A stretch of 64,000 nucleotides of DNA, taken from assembly GCA_910586965.1 (NCBI GenBank), contig CAJUMF010000007.1:56067-120066 (forward strand). The letters run 5' to 3'. Each line of letters starts with the position of its first letter. Positions within the stretch are counted from its first letter, which is position 1. Both the position numbers and the translations under genes were made by a program. Origin of the DNA: an uncultured Dorea sp. (GTDB taxonomy: Bacteria; Bacillota; Clostridia; Lachnospirales; Lachnospiraceae). This document shows positions 25,186 to 32,432 of the stretch, piece by piece. The notes below the pieces were generated by a model, which was given only the letters and a program-made list of their open reading frames with translations, made no database searches and was not told the origin of the DNA.

Positions 25186-25959
25186 ATGGATAAAGAAGCA
25201 CCAAAGAGGACAGAAACGAAAAAGACTGTACAGAAAAAAACAACAGCTAAAAAAGGGACTGCAGCGAAAGCAAGAAGCGGAAAAAAACTGTCAGGTGCAA
25301 AAAAGAAGAAAAAGGCCCGGCGGATTCTTATCAGTATTCGTGTGGGCCTTGTCTTGCTGGCTGTATTTTTTGTCATACTCGCGGTTATAAAGCTGGTGAA
25401 GCCGTCGCTGCTTACGAAAAATTATTTTGAGGTGGCAAGCGAAGAGGTTGACGATTCAAAGCCGGAGATTGATGTGGAACTTTTAACTGTGAACCCTTAT
25501 TCCAGACCCGGGACCAAGACGGGGAAAATTACAGGGATTGTCATGCATTACACAGCCAATCCGGGAGCAACAGCTATGGCAAACCGTGATTATTTCGAAG
25601 GGTTGAAGGATAGCCATATAACAAAATCCAGCAGTAATTTTATCGTCGGCCTGGATGGAGAGATCGTGCAGTGTGTACCTACATGGGAGATGGCATACGC
25701 TTCTAACGAGCGCAATATTGATACAGTATCTATCGAATGCTGCCATCCGGATGAGAGCGGTGTGTTTTTTGATGAGACTTATCAGTCTATGGTGAAACTG
25801 TGTGCGTGGTTATGTCTGAAATTTGATCTTAGCGAAAAGGATATCATCCGCCATTATGATGTGACAGAAAAAATCTGTCCCAAATATTTTGTGGAAGATG
25901 AAAAGGCGTGGGAGAATTTTCGGGAAGATGTAAAAAAAGCCATAAAAAAGGCAAAGTAA
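25186..25959 (+). CDS. Membrane-anchored N-acetylmuramoyl-L-alanine amidase (Amidase_2/PGRP)
   Basis: The enzyme is expected to cleave the amide bond between MurNAc and the stem peptide. The 257-residue protein begins with about 45 Lys/Ala-rich residues, then one transmembrane helix (residues 48-70), placing the catalytic domain outside. Zinc ligands of Amidase_2 are visible: His121 in VMHYTANP, His223 in IRHYDVT and Cys231 in EKICPKYF. The very basic tail before the helix stays inside the cell. It is followed by aroK and yqeG, with no functional link apparent. Confidence 0.88.
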   Translation: MDKEAPKRTETKKTVQKKTTAKKGTAAKARSGKKLSGAKKKKKARRILISIRVGLVLLAVFFVILAVIKLVKPSLLTKNYFEVASEEVDDSKPEIDVELLTVNPYSRPGTKTGKITGIVMHYTANPGATAMANRDYFEGLKDSHITKSSSNFIVGLDGEIVQCVPTWEMAYASNERNIDTVSIECCHPDESGVFFDETYQSMVKLCAWLCLKFDLSEKDIIRHYDVTEKICPKYFVEDEKAWENFREDVKKAIKKAK

Positions 25960-25986
25960 AAAGGTCGCAGGGTGGGAGAAGCAAGT

Positions 25987-26511
25987 ATGAATGAATTGTA
26001 TAATATTTTTCTTATTGGATTTATGGGGGTAGGAAAAAGCACCATATCTGAGTATCTGAGTACGATGTATGCCATGGAATCGATAGAGATGGATCAGGTG
26101 ATCGAGGAGCGGGAGAAGATGAGTATTCCGGATATCTTCAAAGTATATGGGGAAGAATATTTTCGGGATTTGGAGACAGAGCTTTTAAAAGAGCTTCAGA
26201 CGAAGCGCAATGCAGTGATTTCCTGCGGCGGCGGGACGGCTTTGTGCGAGTGCAATGTGACGGAGATGAAAAAGAACGGGCGGATAGTGCTTCTCACAGC
26301 GAGTCCGGAGTTGATATATGACCGGGTGAAGGATATCGATAACCGGCCGGTGCTTTTTGGGAGGAAGACGGTGGAGGGAATCTCTGGACTTATGGAGCAG
26401 AGACGTGAAAAATATGAGGCGGCAGCAGATATTGTAATCCGGACAGATAATAAAAGTGTCTCTGTAATCTGCCGGGAATTGATGCAGAGCCTGACAGAAA
26501 TGGATGAGTGA
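25987..26511 (+). CDS. aroK: Shikimate kinase
   Basis: AroK phosphorylates shikimate at the 3-OH in chorismate synthesis. The 174-residue protein has the Walker A loop GFMGVGKST, the substrate-binding D in EMDQVIEEREKMSIPDIF, YGEEYFRDLE with its Arg, the Walker B-like SCGGGTAL, and the lid arginines in NRPVLFGR. An upstream in-frame GTG at 25972 would add five residues, but the ATG better matches the family start. The stop is followed by yqeG within 2 bases. Confidence 0.92.
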   Translation: MNELYNIFLIGFMGVGKSTISEYLSTMYAMESIEMDQVIEEREKMSIPDIFKVYGEEYFRDLETELLKELQTKRNAVISCGGGTALCECNVTEMKKNGRIVLLTASPELIYDRVKDIDNRPVLFGRKTVEGISGLMEQRREKYEAAADIVIRTDNKSVSVICRELMQSLTEMDE

Positions 26512-26513
26512 TT

Positions 26514-27026
26514 ATGTTTGATATGTTTTTTCCGGACCGGTATGTGGCGTCCACATATGTTATAGATTTTGAAAAGCTATATGAGGAAGGATTTCGGGGA
26601 CTGATATTTGATATTGACAATACGTTGGTACCCCACGGCGCCCCTGCAGATGACAGGGCTGTAAAGCTGTTTGAACGGCTGAAAAATATTGGATATCGCT
26701 GCTGTCTGATCTCTAATAATCAGGAGCCGAGAGTAAAGATGTTCAATGAAAAGATACAAGTTGATTATGTGTACAATGCTCACAAGCCTTCTACAAAGAA
26801 TTATAAGAAGGCGATGGAGATCATGGGAACTGATACAGAGGATACATTGTTTGTGGGCGATCAGCTCTTTACGGACGTGTGGGGGGCAAAACGTGCGGGA
26901 ATCAAGAGCATACTCGTAAAACCTATTTATCCGAAAGAGGAGATACAGATTGTATTAAAGAGGTATCTGGAGAGGATTGTATTGCACTTTTATTTTAAGA
27001 AGCTGAAAGAGCGAAAAAAAGGTTGA
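26514..27026 (+). CDS. YqeG family HAD (IIIA) phosphatase
   Basis: The 170-residue protein carries HAD motifs: FDIDNTLVPHG (motif I, catalytic Asp pair), LISNNQEPR (motif II), the HKPSTKNYKKAM lysine and GDQLFTDVWGAKRAG (motif IV). YqeG-type proteins include phosphatidylglycerophosphate phosphatase-like enzymes (GEP4/PgpD-like), so a lipid phosphatase role is possible but unproven. Starts 2 bases after the aroK stop, suggesting coupling. The C-terminus is Lys/Arg-rich (KLKERKKG), compatible with membrane association. Confidence 0.88.
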   Translation: MFDMFFPDRYVASTYVIDFEKLYEEGFRGLIFDIDNTLVPHGAPADDRAVKLFERLKNIGYRCCLISNNQEPRVKMFNEKIQVDYVYNAHKPSTKNYKKAMEIMGTDTEDTLFVGDQLFTDVWGAKRAGIKSILVKPIYPKEEIQIVLKRYLERIVLHFYFKKLKERKKG

Positions 27027-27109
27027 AAAAAGACGTAAACTATTATAGAATTAAAAAAGTGAAAAGAACGTAGGAAGTGCCTTTGGGGCATGATTTAAGG
27101 AGGATTAGC

Positions 27110-27667
27110 ATGGTATCAGCAGGCGATTTTAAAAATGGACTTACCGTAGAAATTGAAGGGGTTGTCTATCAGATATTGGAGTTTCAGCATGTAAAACCCG
27201 GAAAGGGAGCGGCGTTTGTACGTACAAAGCTGAAAAATATTATTAACGGCGGGGTTGTAGAAAAGACTTTCCGCCCGACAGAGAAGTTTGAGAATGCCCA
27301 TATCGAGAGAAAAGAGATGCAGTATCTTTATAATGACGGTGACCTTTTTAACTTTATGGATAATGAGACATTTGAACAGATTGCGGTGAATGCAGAGACA
27401 GTAGGCGACTCTCTTAAGTTTGTAAAAGAGAATGACAATGTGAAGCTCAGTTCCTATCAGGGCAATGTATTTGCGATCGAGCCGCCTCTTACTGTAGAAC
27501 TTGAGATTACAGAGACAGAGCCGGGATTCAAAGGAGATACCGCTCAGGGAGCGACAAAGCCGGCGATCGTTGAGACAGGCGCACAAGTGAACGTTCCGCT
27601 GTTCGTAGAACAGGGAGAGAAGATTAAGATTGATACCCGTACAGGGGACTATCTCTCAAGAGCATAA
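27110..27667 (+). CDS. efp: Elongation factor P
   Basis: EF-P relieves ribosome stalling at polyproline. The 185-residue protein starts MVSAGDFKNGLTVEIEG, has the exposed loop HVKPGKGAAFVRTK with the modifiable Lys32, and the three beta-barrel domains, ending IDTRTGDYLSRA. The ATG at 27110 follows AAGGAGG, and an upstream in-frame start at 27077 is rejected. A strong terminator follows. Confidence 0.96.
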   Translation: MVSAGDFKNGLTVEIEGVVYQILEFQHVKPGKGAAFVRTKLKNIINGGVVEKTFRPTEKFENAHIERKEMQYLYNDGDLFNFMDNETFEQIAVNAETVGDSLKFVKENDNVKLSSYQGNVFAIEPPLTVELEITETEPGFKGDTAQGATKPAIVETGAQVNVPLFVEQGEKIKIDTRTGDYLSRA

Positions 27668-27683
27668 AGTGTCAGATCATATT

Positions 27684-27718
27684 AAAAAAAAGTCTTGCTT
27701 TTTCGGCAAGACTTTTTT
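27684..27718 (+). terminator. Intrinsic terminator of efp
   Basis: Stem AGTCTTGC/GCAAGACT with a 7-base loop, flanked by a run of A and followed by six T residues. Confidence 0.85.
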
Positions 27719-27838
27719 ATAATTAGTATCACCATAATATTTTTGTCAATTCTGAGAAATCTTTGGGCAGAATTCCTGCTGTATTTTCAGAGAAAAAGAA
27801 GTTAAAAACATGTGTCACACCACTTGGAAAGGTGATTT

Positions 27839-28732
27839 ATGACTTATTATCAATTTGTACAAGCGGTAGAAGACAGAATAAAGGAGGTGGTTAAAGGGGG
27901 CGTGTCAGTACGTATTCACACGGCGGAAAAGAATAATGGCACCGTCCGTAAAGGAATAACTCTGACAGAGCAAGACATCAACATTTCCCCTACAATATAC
28001 CTTGAGGAATATTATCGGCAGTTCCAAAGCGGCAGTTCTTTGGAGCATATAACATCGGATATCCTGCGGTTATACCATGAGGTGCGTTTTCAGAAATCAT
28101 GGGGAGAAGAAAAGATCAATGATTACAGTCATGTGAAAGAAAAGATCATCTACCGTCTGGTGAATTATGAAGCGAACGGAAAGATGCTGAGAAATGTACC
28201 GCATATCTCCTATCTTGATCTTGCAATTGTATTTTGTGTACTTCTGGAAGTGACAAAATACGGGACTGCGACAATGGCCGTTCGGAATGAACATCTGGAT
28301 ATGTGGGGCGTGCAAAAAGAGGAACTCTACAGACAGGCTTCCATAAATACGAGCAGGCTCCTCCCGGATGACTTCTGCGCCATGAGTGCTGTAATAGAGG
28401 AGCTTACTAAGGAGCCGTCTGAGCAGCAGATATCCTTTGAAGAACAGGAAGAGGATATGTATGTGCTCAGTAATCGGATCCACAGTTATGGGGCAGCGGC
28501 GATACTGTACAAAGAGCGTATGGAAGGGATTGGGATGTATCTGAAGAGCAATTACTATGTGCTGCCCAGCAGTGTCCATGAAGTTATTGTCATTCCGGAG
28601 AAAGCCGCAGTGAAAAAAGAAGATCTTTCAGCTATGGTAGCAGAAATCAATCGGACGCAGGTAGAGGCGGAAGAAGTACTTTCGGACCGTGCATACTATT
28701 ATGACAGAAAGAAAGGGCGGCTTTGTATGTAA
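27839..28732 (+). CDS. DUF5688 family protein
   Basis: The 297-residue protein matches what I recall of DUF5688, a family common in Lachnospiraceae: MTYYQFVQAVEDRI, a VRKGITL.EQDINISPTIYLEEYYRQF stretch, DLAIVFCVLLE, NEHLDMWGV, and PSSVHEVIVIP near the end. Similar proteins are often encoded near plasmid or phage genes, and their function is unknown. No membrane segment is predicted. The start follows AAAGGTG. It marks the last gene before the accessory island. Confidence 0.82.
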   Translation: MTYYQFVQAVEDRIKEVVKGGVSVRIHTAEKNNGTVRKGITLTEQDINISPTIYLEEYYRQFQSGSSLEHITSDILRLYHEVRFQKSWGEEKINDYSHVKEKIIYRLVNYEANGKMLRNVPHISYLDLAIVFCVLLEVTKYGTATMAVRNEHLDMWGVQKEELYRQASINTSRLLPDDFCAMSAVIEELTKEPSEQQISFEEQEEDMYVLSNRIHSYGAAAILYKERMEGIGMYLKSNYYVLPSSVHEVIVIPEKAAVKKEDLSAMVAEINRTQVEAEEVLSDRAYYYDRKKGRLCM

Positions 28733-28754
28733 TGCTCTGAGTGGGCCATATGTA

Positions 28755-29072
28755 TTAAAGAATCTGGATGATCTGTAAAATCTGCTTTTTAGTTTTTAGA
28801 GGGCAGAGCTGTAGCTGCCGGAGAATTTCTTCATCCAACACCGATGAGGGGTCAATATATTCGTCGGACAGGATATAATCGACAGTTACATCCAGTGCGT
28901 TACATATGTGAACCAAAGTGGGGAGGGAAACCTTTACCCGGTTATTTTCAATATTGCTGATATGGCTGGTGTTTACATCTGCCATGTTGGCAATATATTC
29001 TTGTGTGAGCCCCCTGGATAAGCGGGTTTCTTTTAATTTCCTTCCGATTTTGCTGAAATTGATTTCTTTCAT
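28755..29072 (-). CDS. XRE-family transcriptional regulator
   Basis: The 105-residue protein has a Cro/CI-type helix-turn-helix at residues 8-63 (IGRKLKETRLSRGLTQEYIA, then VNTSHISNIENNRVKVSLPTLVHICNAL), followed by a short C-terminal helix without a sensor domain. It is divergent from the exopolysaccharide operon and its promoter lies back to back with that of pelD. This suggests control of the operon, of itself, or both. The minus-strand site AAAGGGATT precedes the start. Confidence 0.9.
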   Translation of the reverse strand: MKEINFSKIGRKLKETRLSRGLTQEYIANMADVNTSHISNIENNRVKVSLPTLVHICNALDVTVDYILSDEYIDPSSVLDEEILRQLQLCPLKTKKQILQIIQIL

Positions 29073-29121
29073 GTTATTAATCCCTTTTGTAGAAATTGTT
29101 GCTGTTCACAGTAACCAGAAA

Positions 29122-29149
29122 TTTATAAATGTATGAAAAATAATGGCAA
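29122..29149 (-). promoter_or_regulatory. Promoter of the XRE gene
   Basis: On the minus strand: TTGCCA (29149-29144), 16-base spacer, TATAAA (29127-29122), 50 bases before the start codon. Confidence 0.5.
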
Positions 29150-29154
29150 AATAA

Positions 29155-29197
29155 TTGTAATATCGCTATAGCTATAGTATAATTAGCTGTAGCTATA
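29155..29197 (+). promoter_or_regulatory. Promoter of the Pel-like operon with operator-like repeats
   Basis: TTGTAA (29155-29160), 17-base spacer, perfect TATAAT (29178-29183). A 12-bp palindrome CTATAGCTATAG (29166-29177) abuts the -10 on its left and TAGCTGTAGCTATA (29184-29197) on its right, so three TAGCT units bracket the -10. This is a plausible operator for the divergent XRE protein. Confidence 0.6.
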
Positions 29198-29258
29198 AAA
29201 ATATTATCTACAAGTAAATACAAACTTTCACAGTCACGTAATAGCTCGTGGAAAAATA

Positions 29259-31463
29259 ATGAAAAGGATGGCAGACATAATGAACATATTATTAATTGGC
29301 GATGACAGCAAGATTGTGGATGCGTTGATTGACAAGTTCAATAAGGGCAATCACAGAATATATTGGTTGACGGGACGGAAAGAAAAAGGGCGTTCGCAAA
29401 AAAGAGTATTTGAGAAGTATAATTTTTTGTATACAGATGGTAATATGAAAGATATCATCGAGAGCGTAGGGCCAGATGTAGTATTGTTTATGGGAGCGTA
29501 TGATACGAATTTTGACTGGAGATATAATGGGCAGGCAGAGGCACTGCGATACACTACGTCGATGGTGAATCTTTTGTCGGCGTTTTCCATGTCTTCCGGG
29601 AATGGGCGATTTATATATCTGTCCTCACAGGAGGTATATGACGGCTCATATGCGAATGATATTCCAGAGACGACAGCAGTATCTCCAAGGGGATTTAAGG
29701 CTCCGGCTGTGTCACAGGGAGAAGCGCTCTGTACGAATTACAGAGAGATACAGGGGATGGATACGGTTATTCTCCGTCTTGACAATATATACAGTGTTCC
29801 ACGAAAAGGGCAGGAAGTGGGAAGCCCTTGTTTTGAGATGTGCCTGGAGGCATTGAAGACAGGAAGGATTTCAGCGAACAGCCGGAAAAAGTTTTCGATG
29901 CTTTATCTGAACGATGCAGTAGAGCTTGTTTATAAAGTGATTGTGAGTGAGAGATCTGTACAGCCGTGTTATCATATTTCTTCTATGGAGGAGATTAGTG
30001 AATTACAGCTCGCGGAGATGATCAAGGAGAAAATCGGTGCGGGAATTACGGTTGTAGATCATTCGGCGGGAGAGAATAAAAGGAAGGTATTGGATGGACG
30101 TAAGTATGCGGAAGAATTCGGACAGAAGATTTTTAACCATTATGAGAGCGGTGTAGAAAAAGTTGTCCAGTATATGAAGCGTTACAGTGACACGTTTATC
30201 AAAGCCGGAGATGCCGGAGGCGGATGGAGCGGCAGAATGTGGCACAATGCCAGAGTGATCATAAAGAGCGCTTTCCCGTTTATTGAGAGTCTCGTTTGCT
30301 TTGCCTTATTCTTTTTTCTGGATAGCTGGACGGCGGGAAGCCAGTATTTTGGAAAATTGGATTTTTACCTGTTATATGTATTGTTGTTTGCAATTGTGCA
30401 TGGACAGCAGCAGGCTATATTTTCTGCACTCCTTGCAGCGGTTGGTTATTGGTTCCGGTCATCTTCCGGCGGCAGCGGGTATGAGGTGTTATTAGATTAT
30501 GGTACATATATCTGGCTTGCACAGCTTTTTATTGTGGGAATGGCTGTAGGCTATATGAAAGACCATCTTCGTCATGTTACAGATGATAAAGAAGAAGAGA
30601 TTCACTATTTGTATGAGAAGCTGGAGGGCATCGCAGAGATCAATGACAGTAATGTAAGGATCAAACAGAACTTTGAGACGCAGCTTGTAAATCAAAAAGA
30701 CAGTCTTGGGAAAATATATGAGATTACTTCAAGACTAGAGAAGTACGGACCGGAAGAAGTGCTGTTTTATGCTGCGCAGATGCTTGGACAGTTAATGGAC
30801 AGCAAGGATGTGGCTGTTTATCTTGTGGCAAATGAAAGTTATGCGAGACTGTTTTCCGCTACTTCACCGGATGCGAGAAAGCTGGGAAATTCTATCAAAT
30901 ATGTTGACATGGAAGATATGTATAATGAATTAAAAGAGGGGCGTGTCTATGTTAACAGGGAGATGAATGACAAACTTCCGCTGATAGCCAGCGCGGTATA
31001 TTCAGAAGATCAGATGCAGCTAATATTGATGCTGTGGGGAATCCCGTGGCAGCGTATGACGCTGGCAGAGACAAACCGTTTGACGATTATCGGAACGCTG
31101 ATTCAGAATGCGACAGTGCGCGCCAGCCGTTATCTGGAAAGTCTTCGCAATCAGCGCTATGTAGAGGGAACAAATGTGATGAAAGTGGATGCTTTCACGC
31201 AACTTGTATATGCATTCTTTGAGGCAAGAGAAAAAGAACTGACAGAGTGTGCGTTACTTGAAGTTCAGACGGGCTCTCACAGCTACGAGCAGGCAGCAGA
31301 GATCTTGGGTGATAGTATAAGACCATCGGACTATATGGGAGTGCTTGAAAATGGCAAGCTATATGTACTGTTGTCTAATACAGATGCGGAGAATGCAGAA
31401 AGAGTCAGAGAACGTTTCTTGAGTTCCGGATATGAAAGCCTGCTGAAGGAGGCGAAGGTATGA
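29259..31463 (+). CDS. pelD: PelD-like c-di-GMP receptor fused to a degenerate SDR epimerase domain
   Basis: Domains in order: an NAD-epimerase-like (extended SDR) domain at residues 8-310, membrane helices between about 335 and 435, a short helical linker, a GAF domain (about 485-620) and a degenerate GGDEF domain (645-734). In the last, RxxD is kept (Arg688, Asp691) but the GGDEF site reads ENGKL (697-701). Such an I-site without cyclase residues is the hallmark of PelD, which binds c-di-GMP and activates Pel polymer synthesis. The SDR domain lacks a YxxxK pair where the family has it. In-frame ATGs at 29268 and 29280 (MNILLIG) are alternative starts. The stop overlaps pelE by 4 bases. Confidence 0.85.
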   Translation: MKRMADIMNILLIGDDSKIVDALIDKFNKGNHRIYWLTGRKEKGRSQKRVFEKYNFLYTDGNMKDIIESVGPDVVLFMGAYDTNFDWRYNGQAEALRYTTSMVNLLSAFSMSSGNGRFIYLSSQEVYDGSYANDIPETTAVSPRGFKAPAVSQGEALCTNYREIQGMDTVILRLDNIYSVPRKGQEVGSPCFEMCLEALKTGRISANSRKKFSMLYLNDAVELVYKVIVSERSVQPCYHISSMEEISELQLAEMIKEKIGAGITVVDHSAGENKRKVLDGRKYAEEFGQKIFNHYESGVEKVVQYMKRYSDTFIKAGDAGGGWSGRMWHNARVIIKSAFPFIESLVCFALFFFLDSWTAGSQYFGKLDFYLLYVLLFAIVHGQQQAIFSALLAAVGYWFRSSSGGSGYEVLLDYGTYIWLAQLFIVGMAVGYMKDHLRHVTDDKEEEIHYLYEKLEGIAEINDSNVRIKQNFETQLVNQKDSLGKIYEITSRLEKYGPEEVLFYAAQMLGQLMDSKDVAVYLVANESYARLFSATSPDARKLGNSIKYVDMEDMYNELKEGRVYVNREMNDKLPLIASAVYSEDQMQLILMLWGIPWQRMTLAETNRLTIIGTLIQNATVRASRYLESLRNQRYVEGTNVMKVDAFTQLVYAFFEAREKELTECALLEVQTGSHSYEQAAEILGDSIRPSDYMGVLENGKLYVLLSNTDAENAERVRERFLSSGYESLLKEAKV

Positions 31464-32419
31464 TACTGACAAGAGAGGAAAGCATCTTCTTGCTTGTGCT
31501 TGTTTTGAATTTAGTGATAGCTCTTGCCTACTTTATATATGGCACAATAATTGCCGCGCCTGTAAAGACCCGGAAAAGAAAAGGGGAAACGGAAGTGCTG
31601 CGCGATAACAGACGGACATATTTGATTCGCTTTCTTGTTATGGTCCTCTGTCCGGTTGTAGGTATTCTGTTCTTTTTGGTATCTCAGTTTTTATATTTAA
31701 CGATTTTTAGATTCGGAGTGAATCTGGATGATGTTACATTTAAGAAAGATCGTGTGGAGACGCAGGTGAAGGCCAATGAAGAGGTGGAGCGGAATGTAAT
31801 TCCTGTGGAGGAAGCCATAGCAGTGAACGATAAAAAGAGCCTGAGAACAGCGATGATGAGCATTATCAGAGGGGAGATGGATGGTTCCATGTCATCCATC
31901 GCATTAGCTCTCGATGCCGAAGATTCCGAGACGGCTCACTATGCGGCTTCTGTGCTGAGTGATAAGCTGAATGAGTTCCGTATGAATGTAAGAAAGATGT
32001 ATGCAAAGATTCAGGAAGAGTCTTCCGACCAGACGGAATGTGAGGAAGAGCTGATTGGATATATGAATCATTTGCTGAAGGAAAAAATATTTACAGAATT
32101 GGAACAGAATGGCTTCGTCAGGATGATGGAGGAGGCTGCAGAAATTTTATATAATAAAAACGCGTCCAAGCTGACCGCAGAACATTATGAAGGTGTGTGT
32201 CTCAGATTGATGGAAACAGAAGACTTTGAAAAAGCAGAAAAGTGGTGCAACAGGATGGTGGAACATATTCCGGAAGAATTGTGTACTTACACCTGCAGAT
32301 TAAAGCTATATTTTACGCTTAGAGACAGGACCGCTTTTTTCAAGACGCTAGATAGTCTGAAAAAGTCGGATGTGGTTATTGACAGCGAAACGCTGGAAAT
32401 GATTCGGATTTTCAGTTGA
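31460..32419 (+). CDS. pelE: PelE-like membrane protein with TPR-like tail
   Basis: The 319-residue protein has two transmembrane segments (about residues 8-33 and 54-84), then a helical domain that resembles TPR repeats, including EHYEGVCLRLMETEDFEKAEKWCNRMVEHIPEE-type sequence (about 32,180-32,280). In Pseudomonas, PelE is a small two-helix membrane protein with TPRs that joins PelD, PelF and PelG. Sequence similarity of PelE is low across phyla, so this call rests on layout and on its place between pelD and the other pel genes. Start overlaps the pelD stop (ATGA). Confidence 0.75.
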   Translation: MILTREESIFLLVLVLNLVIALAYFIYGTIIAAPVKTRKRKGETEVLRDNRRTYLIRFLVMVLCPVVGILFFLVSQFLYLTIFRFGVNLDDVTFKKDRVETQVKANEEVERNVIPVEEAIAVNDKKSLRTAMMSIIRGEMDGSMSSIALALDAEDSETAHYAASVLSDKLNEFRMNVRKMYAKIQEESSDQTECEEELIGYMNHLLKEKIFTELEQNGFVRMMEEAAEILYNKNASKLTAEHYEGVCLRLMETEDFEKAEKWCNRMVEHIPEELCTYTCRLKLYFTLRDRTAFFKTLDSLKKSDVVIDSETLEMIRIFS

Positions 32420-32432
32420 GGAGAGAGTAAAA

